NCBI GenBank assembly: GCA_900754275.1
Contig: CAAECF010000107.1
Location: forward strand, 1 to 10,669
Direction of reading: 5' to 3'
Length of the DNA: 10,669 nt
Source of the DNA: an uncultured Collinsella sp.
Lineage (GTDB): Bacteria; Actinomycetota; Coriobacteriia; Coriobacteriales; Coriobacteriaceae
In this document: positions 1 through 4,687 of the stretch, in pieces
Position numbering within the stretch: position 1 is the stretch's first letter
How the letters are laid out: every line of letters begins with the position of its first letter
Made by a program: the position numbers and the translations under genes
Notes under the pieces: model-generated
Databases searched by the model: none
Told to the model about the DNA's origin: nothing
Seen by the model: only the letters and a program-made list of their open reading frames with translations

Positions 1-182
1 GCCTGCGCCGGTTCCCGGTTCGACCGGGCCGCGCGGCAAGGAGATATATTGCCAGACCGGAGGGGCCCCGGGGGCGGGAATCTGGACGTACACATTTCCT
101 ACACATCTTGGGATCCGACTAACGTTTGCCAGCCGTTACCTACCGCTCGCCGAGCATCTCTTTATATAAGGCAGTCTCATGG
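1..182. other. Intergenic GC-rich, structured left flank
   Basis: No convincing gene lies here. All three plus-strand frames stay open for over 100 bases, but none has a credible start with a ribosome binding site or a recognisable product, and such open frames are expected at this GC content. What is visible is secondary structure: CCCGG/CCGGG around a TTCGA loop (14-28), a GC palindrome (28-37), GGCAA/TTGCC around a loop containing GATATA (35-53), and a G/C-only run at 62-77. A direct repeat (89-106) and a TATATA motif (163-168) follow. No intrinsic terminator with a T-tract is visible after the mutase stop codon. The block could be a leader or tail of a gene beyond the window edge, or a dispersed intergenic repeat; the sequence alone does not decide. 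Confidence 0.5.
89..106. repeat. Direct repeat of TACACAT, 11-bp period
   Basis: TACACAT occurs at 89-95 and again at 100-106, so the repeats begin 11 bases apart, about one helical turn. Direct repeats at this spacing can be sites for a regulator that binds one face of the DNA. No neighbouring promoter can be assigned with confidence, so a regulatory role is inference. Confidence 0.4.
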
Positions 183-1583
183 TTAAAGCGGATACGTCCC
201 CCTAGCTAAAGCACAGCCAGCATCGAGCAACTCATCACGTTCTTCCACCGAGAACCCCTCGGCGTAGACGCGCACCACCGGTTCGGTCCCGCTAGGACGG
301 ACCAGCAGCCACGTGTCATCCTCGAATGCCAAACGCAAGCCATCCATATGGCTAACGTTTTGCGGCACCTTGCCACAAATCGACTTGGGGTTTACGCCCG
401 GCAGCAGGGTTCGTAACGTTTCGGCATCTTCGGCCTCAAGGCGTAAATCGCGTCGACCGTAACTCGTCTTACCAAAACTGTCCTCGAGTTGGTCGACCAG
501 AACGCCCAAAGGCGCGTCCGTCTTTGCCATAAGCTCACACAGAATCAGACAGGCGAGGATTCCATCGCGCTCGGGCATATGCGCGGCAATGCCGATACCA
601 CCGGCTTCTTCGCCGCCTATGAGGACGCCGCCCTTCTTCATCTCCGCCGCTATATATTTGAAACCGACCGGTTTGACGGTCACGCGGCAGCCAAGCGCCT
701 CGGCAATGCGACGCACGAGCGTCGAGCACGAAAGATTGACGACGACGCGCCCCTCCAAATTACGAAATTGAACCAAGTCGCCCAAAACGAGCGCCATGAT
801 CTGATGCGGATGTATATATCTGCCGCGCTCGTCAACCGCGCCGATGCGGTCGGCGTCGCCGTCGGTCACCAGGCCAGCGCAAGCTCCGTCCTCGATAACC
901 GTGCGCTCGCAAGCGTCCACCCAAGGCTCAACGGGGTCGGGGCAGATATCTTCTTGGTCAGACGCCTGCCCGGCGTGAATCTCGTGCACCTCAACGCCAA
1001 GCTCGCGCAGCAAGTCGGCTAGATAGCCCTGGGCTGCGCCGCCCATGGGATCGACGACCACGCGCAGGTGCGCGGCGCGGATGGCTTCGGCATCGACAAA
1101 CGATGCCACCGCCTGCATATAGTCAGGAATAATATCCGCGGTGCGATATTGCCCTTCGATCCCCATTGGCTCGGGAGCCATGGTCTCTTCGAGTTCTTCG
1201 ATGACATCCTGGTTGGCGGTCGAGCCGTCACCCATGCGAATCTTGAGGCACAGATAACCCTGCGGATGATGGGACCCCGTCACCATGAGCGCGCCGCACG
1301 CCTCACCGTCATAAGCCGCCGCCCACGTAAGGGCAGGGGTCGGAACAGGTCGCGAAGCGAGCACGGCGTCCAGCCCGTGCGCTGCTAGCACGCCCGCCGC
1401 AAGCTCAGCGAACTCGCTCGCGAGGGGCCGGGTGTCGAACCCTATATATACCGTTTTGCCCGGATTGGTCTTTTGCCACAACTCGCCGACGGCATCGGCG
1501 ATACGGGCAACGTTATCGGCAGTAAAGTCCTCATCGACGCGAGCGCGCCAACCGTCAGTTCCAAAATGAATTATCGCGCACAC
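183..1583 (-). CDS. Phosphoglucomutase/phosphomannomutase-family protein
   Basis: Alpha-D-phosphohexomutase, 466 residues, which interconverts hexose 1- and 6-phosphates in the cytoplasm; the sugar cannot be read from the sequence. The four family landmarks are in order: the phosphoserine loop TGSHHP (about 102-107), the metal-binding loop DGDADR (241-246), the sugar-binding loop GGEEAGG (323-329) and the phosphate-binding loop RPSGTEP (429-435). The N-terminus FGTDGWR is typical. I chose the GTG at 1583 because it starts just before this motif and has GAGGTG seven bases upstream; the frame continues 28 codons further upstream without family resemblance. Two loops are unusual: the common TASHNPxxxNGxK is here TGSHHPxxxLCxK, and the common GEESGG is GEEAGG. 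The family call is safe, the substrate is not. The gene is separated from its upstream neighbour by a terminator, so it is probably its own transcription unit. Confidence 0.9.
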   Translation of the reverse strand: MCAIIHFGTDGWRARVDEDFTADNVARIADAVGELWQKTNPGKTVYIGFDTRPLASEFAELAAGVLAAHGLDAVLASRPVPTPALTWAAAYDGEACGALMVTGSHHPQGYLCLKIRMGDGSTANQDVIEELEETMAPEPMGIEGQYRTADIIPDYMQAVASFVDAEAIRAAHLRVVVDPMGGAAQGYLADLLRELGVEVHEIHAGQASDQEDICPDPVEPWVDACERTVIEDGACAGLVTDGDADRIGAVDERGRYIHPHQIMALVLGDLVQFRNLEGRVVVNLSCSTLVRRIAEALGCRVTVKPVGFKYIAAEMKKGGVLIGGEEAGGIGIAAHMPERDGILACLILCELMAKTDAPLGVLVDQLEDSFGKTSYGRRDLRLEAEDAETLRTLLPGVNPKSICGKVPQNVSHMDGLRLAFEDDTWLLVRPSGTEPVVRVYAEGFSVEERDELLDAGCALARGTYPL

Positions 1584-1590
1584 GCGCAGA

Positions 1591-1596
1591 CACCTC
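1591..1596 (-). promoter_or_regulatory. Ribosome binding site setting the mutase start
   Basis: GAGGTG on the minus strand, seven bases before the GTG at 1583. It supports that start over the longer frame beginning at 1667, which would add 28 residues before the conserved FGTDGWR motif. Confidence 0.7.
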
Positions 1597-1623
1597 ACAG
1601 TGTTTGGATCATGGTACGCATGG

Positions 1624-1650
1624 GGTATACCCGCAACATGCACTCGGCAA
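1624..1650 (-). promoter_or_regulatory. Weak candidate promoter of the mutase gene
   Basis: On the minus strand TTGCCG (1645-1650) and TATACC (1624-1629) each match four of six bases of the -35 and -10 consensus, with a 15-base spacer that is shorter than ideal. The position, about 40 bases before the start codon and downstream of the preceding terminator, is right for the gene. Small inverted repeats lie in the same leader: CGGCA/TGCCG (1645-1657), CATTTG/CAAATG (1672-1685) and the palindrome GGGTATACCC (1623-1632). The call rests on position plus partial matches. Confidence 0.25.
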
Positions 1651-1704
1651 CCTGCCGGCACCAGCATTCACCATTTGGGCAAATGCTGCCGAGGACATGC
1701 AGGC

Positions 1705-1736
1705 AATAAAAAAACCGCCCCGTATGGAGCGGTTTT
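1705..1736 (-). terminator. Intrinsic terminator after homocysteine methyltransferase
   Basis: Read on the minus strand, an 11-bp stem (1726-1736 with 1711-1721, one G-T pair, four-base loop) is followed by a run of seven T (1708-1714, partly inside the stem) and then ATT. It begins five bases after the stop codon of the methyltransferase gene and separates it from the mutase. Confidence 0.85.
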
Positions 1737-1741
1737 ACCCT

Positions 1742-2635
1742 TTATATATCGAGCGCCTCGGCCATCGCTGCCGTAGTGATTGCCGTGGTTCCACAACAAC
1801 TGCCCACCATTGCGGCGCCGGCATGTCTCCATTCGATGCATGCGCGCGCGAAAGCTTCGGGGTTCTCGTGCCATACGGGGCCATCCTGAGTCTGGACCGG
1901 ATCGCCCACGTTGGGACGCACCGTGACGGGAGTAGTCGCCGATGCAACCATCCTGGGCACCGCCGCGTTCGCGGCCGCAAGCGAACAGCAATTAACACCA
2001 ACCGAGTTTGCGCCGTGTTTTTCGGCGTACAAAACGGCTGCCTCGATGTTGAGGCCATCGCCCAACAGGTCGCCTTTATCGTCAACGACAAAACTCACCA
2101 GAACAGGCATGCCGTCGGCGGCATCTCGAGCGCCGGCAAGCATGGGCTGCAAATTACGGATAGACGTCACCGTCTCGATCAGCAGACCGTCAACGCCGGC
2201 ATTGAGCAAGGCGTGCGCCTGTTCGCGCGCAATGCCTCGGATTTCACGATACTCGGCAGAGTTCTCGGCAAACCACTCAATACCGATCGGGCCCATCGAG
2301 CCCAGCAGCAGCTGAGGGTGCGCCTGGCGGGCATCGTCGACGGCCCCGCGATTGACCTCCGCCACGGACGGCGCAATCTGGTCGTGTTTGAGGGCATAGC
2401 TTGATGCCTGAAAGGTGTTGGTAATGAGCACCTGCGCGCCGGCGGCGACATACAAGCGATGGATACGAGAAACGGTCTGCGGCTCTGCCAGATTCCAAAA
2501 CGCCGGTGGAATGTCGGCGGCATCGTACTCACTCAACAGAACACTGCCCATGGGGCCCTGCGCCAACAAGGTCTCGCTCGACAAGCGGCGCGTAAGTTCC
2601 TCGGCACCAAAGCGGTTGTAATAACTCGTATCCAT
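1742..2635 (-). CDS. Homocysteine S-methyltransferase family protein
   Basis: 297-residue zinc-dependent enzyme of the homocysteine S-methyltransferase family, which moves a methyl group to homocysteine to make methionine. The three zinc-ligand cysteines are visible: C216 in GVNCC and C280/C281 in GSCCGTT. TNTF (72-75) and LLIET (151-155) are also family motifs. The CCGTT ending and the LIET stretch look more like the N-terminal module of cobalamin-dependent methionine synthase (MetH) than like MmuM, so the methyl donor (S-methylmethionine, a corrinoid protein or another) is open. The usual Asp of the N-terminal DGxxG motif is Gln here (QGPMG, 26-30). The ATG at 2635 lies 10 bases after the regulator stop codon, so the two genes probably form an operon. 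The ribosome binding site is weak: GAGGAA lies 13 bases upstream, inside the regulator's last codons. Confidence 0.88.
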   Translation of the reverse strand: MDTSYYNRFGAEELTRRLSSETLLAQGPMGSVLLSEYDAADIPPAFWNLAEPQTVSRIHRLYVAAGAQVLITNTFQASSYALKHDQIAPSVAEVNRGAVDDARQAHPQLLLGSMGPIGIEWFAENSAEYREIRGIAREQAHALLNAGVDGLLIETVTSIRNLQPMLAGARDAADGMPVLVSFVVDDKGDLLGDGLNIEAAVLYAEKHGANSVGVNCCSLAAANAAVPRMVASATTPVTVRPNVGDPVQTQDGPVWHENPEAFARACIEWRHAGAAMVGSCCGTTAITTAAMAEALDI

Positions 2636-2645
2636 ATATATCCCG

Positions 2646-3068
2646 CTATTCCTCGACGCTGATTCCCTGCTTTTCGAGATAGGCGAGCCAGCGGCTCATC
2701 GTGTCCTCGGATAGCGCATGCTCCATCATGCAGGCCTCGGAATCGGCTCGCTCAAATTCGACACCGAGCTCCTGAACCAAAAACGTGCGGATGAGGCGAT
2801 GACGGTACCAGATAGCCGTGCCAACCTCGCGGCCGCGATCGGTCAGGATCACCTTGCCGTAGTGCGATTGCTCGACAAGCTCGGATGCCTTGAGCGCCGA
2901 AACCGCTTTATTGACCGATGCCTTGGAGACGCCAAGGCGCTGCGCGATGTCGACCGATCGCACGCCGTTGGTTTCCCCCTCTTCGCTTTCAATGCGAACC
3001 ATGCACTCCAAGTAGTCTTCGTTCGCCACCGTCAGATGTAGTTCGCGCGAGCTATTTGTCGTATCCAT
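2646..3068 (-). CDS. DtxR/MntR-family metal-dependent transcriptional regulator
   Basis: 140-residue DNA-binding repressor of the DtxR/MntR family, which senses Fe(II) or Mn(II). An N-terminal winged helix-turn-helix is visible (about 38-60, VDIAQRLGVSKASVNKAVSA), followed by the wing (KVILTDRG) and the dimerisation/metal domain. Candidate metal ligands match the family: D18 and E21 in EDYLE, H90 in YRHRL, and C113/E116/H117 in CMMEH. The Cys at 113 aligns with the DtxR Cys rather than the MntR Glu, which hints at iron but does not prove it. The protein lacks the C-terminal SH3-like domain, as MntR does. I chose the ATG at 3068, seven codons inside the longest frame, because AAGGGA lies nine bases upstream. 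It is divergent from pepT, and a palindrome between the two suggests autoregulation. Confidence 0.88.
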   Translation of the reverse strand: MDTTNSSRELHLTVANEDYLECMVRIESEEGETNGVRSVDIAQRLGVSKASVNKAVSALKASELVEQSHYGKVILTDRGREVGTAIWYRHRLIRTFLVQELGVEFERADSEACMMEHALSEDTMSRWLAYLEKQGISVEE

Positions 3069-3099
3069 GATCTTCCGTCCCTTCTGCATTCAATGGCTG

Positions 3100-3105
3100 A
3101 TTCTA
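3100..3105 (-). promoter_or_regulatory. Candidate -10 element of the regulator operon
   Basis: TAGAAT on the minus strand matches five of six consensus bases and lies about 31 bases before the start codon at 3068. No good -35 box is seen; the expected -35 position falls on one arm of the 3123-3140 palindrome, which would suit repression or activation from that site. Confidence 0.45.
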
Positions 3106-3122
3106 CCCCATCCAAGCGTCGT

Positions 3123-3140
3123 GGTATGCCGTGGCATACC
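3123..3140. promoter_or_regulatory. Perfect 8-2-8 palindrome, candidate operator
   Basis: GGTATGCCGTGGCATACC is a perfect inverted repeat of 8 bp with a 2-base centre. It sits in the 120-base region between the divergent regulator and pepT genes, between candidate -10 elements for both directions. Size and symmetry fit a dimeric DtxR/MntR-type site, and the GCC...GGC core resembles known sites of that family, though the spacing differs from the classical MntR box. The neighbouring regulator is the obvious candidate ligand; this is inference from position. Confidence 0.65.
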
Positions 3141-3141
3141 G

Positions 3142-3150
3142 TGCTAGAGT
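3142..3150 (+). promoter_or_regulatory. Candidate extended -10 element of pepT
   Basis: TGCTAGAGT fits the extended -10 pattern TGnTAnnnT, with four of six matches in the hexamer. It is 38 bases before the pepT start and begins two bases after the palindrome. No -35 box is recognisable, as can happen with extended -10 promoters. A protein on the palindrome would cover the spacer and -35 region. Confidence 0.4.
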
Positions 3151-3188
3151 TCTTGTTGCACACGACGACCAAGATTGGAGCGGTCTTT

Positions 3189-4436
3189 ATGGAAAACACC
3201 ACCACGAGCCCCGATGTCCTCGAACGCTTTTTGCGCTACGTCCAGATCAACACGCAGTCCGAGGATGCAAACTGCGACCAGGTACCCTCGAGCGCCGTTC
3301 AGTTTGACCTTGCCAACGTGCTGGCTGAAGAGCTGCGCGAGCTTGGTGCGGAAGATGCCCACGTGACCGAGCACGCCTATGTCTGCGCGCATATCCCCGC
3401 AAGTGCGGGCGCTGAGGACAAGCCCGCCCTGGGCCTGATCGCCCATCTCGACACCACCGAAGTTGCACCGGGCGCCGGCGTGAAGCCGCACATCGTACAC
3501 TACGAAGGCGGCGACCTGGTCTGCGGCACGGTTGACGGTAAGCCCGTTGCCATGAGTACCGCCAAGCTTCCCGCCCTGAATGACCTCGCGGGCGAGGACC
3601 TGGTCTGCAGCGATGGCACCACGCTGCTGGGCGCGGACGACAAGGCAGGCGTCGCCGAGATCATGTCGCTTGTCGCGCGTATCGCTCAGGACCCTTCTCT
3701 GCCCCATCCCGCACTCGGCATTTGCTTCTGCCCTGACGAGGAGATCGGCCACGGAGCCGAGCTGTTGGATATCGATACCTTTGGCTGCAAGTACGCCTAC
3801 ACGGTCGACGGCGGCCCCATCGGCGAGCTGGAGTGGGAGTGCTTTAACGCCGCCGAGGCGACCGTCCGCTTTGAGGGCCAGTCCATCCACCCGGGCGACG
3901 CTAAGGGCCGTATGGTCAACGCAGGCAATCTGTTCTGTGACTTCAACGCGTTGCTCCCCTACGTGCAGCGCCCGGAGTATACGGAAGGCTACGAGGGCTT
4001 TTATCACCTTGAGGGTGTATCTGCGACCGTCGATCACGCCACAGCGCGCTATATCGTCCGCGACCATGACGCCGCCAAGTTCCAGCAGAAACTCGACCTT
4101 ATTGATGCCGCCGCCTCGATGCTCAACCAGCGTCTGGGTGAGGAGCGCGTGACGGTCGAGATTAAGCAGCAGTATCGAAATATGGCCGAGATCGTTCGTG
4201 ACTATCCCGAGCTTATTGATGTTGCCAAGGAAGCCTACCTTGCCTGCGGCGTTGAGCCCCAAGTGCTGCCGATTCGCGGCGGCACCGACGGCGCTCAGCT
4301 GTCGTTCCGCGGTCTGCCCTGCCCCAACCTTTCCACCGGCGGCTATTGCTACCACGGCGTCAACGAGTTCGTCCCGGTCAGTTCGCTCGTCAAGATGACC
4401 GACGTCCTGCAGGAGCTCGTCGCCCGTTTCGCATAA
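3189..4436 (+). CDS. pepT: Peptidase T (tripeptide aminopeptidase)
   Basis: Cytoplasmic M20-family metallopeptidase, 415 residues, close to the usual length of about 408, which removes the N-terminal residue of tripeptides. The di-zinc site can be read in order: HLD (H86, D88), GADDKAG (148-154), the catalytic and ligand glutamates in DEEIGHG (E184/E185), D207 in YTVDGG, and H389 in YHGVNEF. The substrate-binding RGGTDGA (363-369) is also present. The start is the ATG at 3189, which has GGAG eight bases upstream and begins the conserved ERFLRYVQINTQS region; an in-frame ATG at 3093 would add 32 unrelated residues and run through the divergent promoter region. The gene stands alone, divergent from the metalloregulator, and ends in an intrinsic terminator. 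Possible metal-dependent control through the shared palindrome is inference. Confidence 0.95.
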   Translation: MENTTTSPDVLERFLRYVQINTQSEDANCDQVPSSAVQFDLANVLAEELRELGAEDAHVTEHAYVCAHIPASAGAEDKPALGLIAHLDTTEVAPGAGVKPHIVHYEGGDLVCGTVDGKPVAMSTAKLPALNDLAGEDLVCSDGTTLLGADDKAGVAEIMSLVARIAQDPSLPHPALGICFCPDEEIGHGAELLDIDTFGCKYAYTVDGGPIGELEWECFNAAEATVRFEGQSIHPGDAKGRMVNAGNLFCDFNALLPYVQRPEYTEGYEGFYHLEGVSATVDHATARYIVRDHDAAKFQQKLDLIDAAASMLNQRLGEERVTVEIKQQYRNMAEIVRDYPELIDVAKEAYLACGVEPQVLPIRGGTDGAQLSFRGLPCPNLSTGGYCYHGVNEFVPVSSLVKMTDVLQELVARFA

Positions 4437-4462
4437 GCCTGGCTGCATAAGCCCAAAAGACG

Positions 4463-4499
4463 AATCGCCCCGTCCTCTACAGAGAACGGGGCGGTTTTT
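4463..4499 (+). terminator. Intrinsic terminator of pepT
   Basis: CGCCCCGT (4466-4473) pairs with ACGGGGCG (4486-4493), extended by A-T and G-T pairs on the outside, with a small inner CTCT/AGAG stem. A TTTTT tract (4495-4499) follows directly. It begins 26 bases after the pepT stop codon. Confidence 0.85.
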
Positions 4500-4575
4500 G
4501 ATACAAGGGGAGTAGTCAACATCGCAGGTTGAGCCAACGTCAGCGAGCGACGTCCAAGGCGAACAAGTTGGCATG
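4500..4575. other. Spacer between convergent terminators with nested inverted repeats
   Basis: This 76-base stretch lies outside both converging transcription units if both terminators work. It still holds several short inverted repeats: TCAAC/GTTGA (4516-4520, 4528-4532), ACGTC/GACGT (4537-4541, 4549-4553) and GCCAAC/GTTGGC (4533-4538, 4567-4572). No start codon with a ribosome binding site gives a plausible small protein. It could be a dispersed intergenic repeat or a remnant. Confidence 0.35.
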
Positions 4576-4617
4576 AAAAAGGCAGGGCATTGACCTTCTG
4601 GTCATGCCCTGCCTTTT
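4576..4617 (-). terminator. Intrinsic terminator of the murA-LCP unit
   Basis: Read on the minus strand, an 18-bp stem with a single bulged base (4577-4617, loop TTCT on the plus strand) ends in a TTTTT tract (4576-4580 in plus-strand A bases, partly in the stem). It is about 70 bases after the LCP stop codon. The shorter T run on the plus side means it could also act weakly in the other direction. Confidence 0.85.
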
Positions 4618-4659
4618 GAATGACAAATTGTCGCCTTGGGCGGCGCGCAGCGTCGAGTC

Positions 4660-4687
4660 GTTACGGCGTTTGGTAAAACGCCGTAAC
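4660..4687. repeat. Perfect 12-bp hairpin touching the LCP stop codon
   Basis: GTTACGGCGTTT (4660-4671) and AAACGCCGTAAC (4676-4687) are perfect complements around a GGTA loop. The right arm ends one base before the LCP stop codon. On the minus strand no T-tract follows, so it is not a standard intrinsic terminator; the true terminator lies about 45 bases further on. It may protect the 3' end of the mRNA or be an inverted-repeat element. A second small repeat, GACAA/TTGTC, lies at 4622-4632. Confidence 0.6.

Noticed and set aside
14..28. CCCGGTTCGACCGGG, which resembles a tRNA T-arm
   Set aside because: The stem pairs around a 5-base loop; read as a 7-base T-loop the closing pair fails, and no acceptor, D or anticodon arm can be found nearby.
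1..186. Open plus-strand frames across the left flank, possibly the end of a gene from outside the window
   Set aside because: All three frames are open for long stretches, so openness carries no information here, and none of the three translations looks like a conserved protein end.
1672..1685. CATTTGGGCAAATG inverted repeat as a terminator
   Set aside because: The stem is only 6 bp and no T-tract follows on either strand; a much better terminator lies at 1705-1736.
3093..3188. In-frame upstream extension of pepT from the ATG at 3093
   Set aside because: It would add 32 unrelated residues, run through the candidate promoters and palindrome, and lacks a ribosome binding site, whereas the ATG at 3189 has one.
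3144..4574. A 476-codon open frame on the minus strand opposite pepT
   Set aside because: It lies antisense to an intact pepT with all metal ligands, spans the pepT terminator, and resembles no protein family I know.
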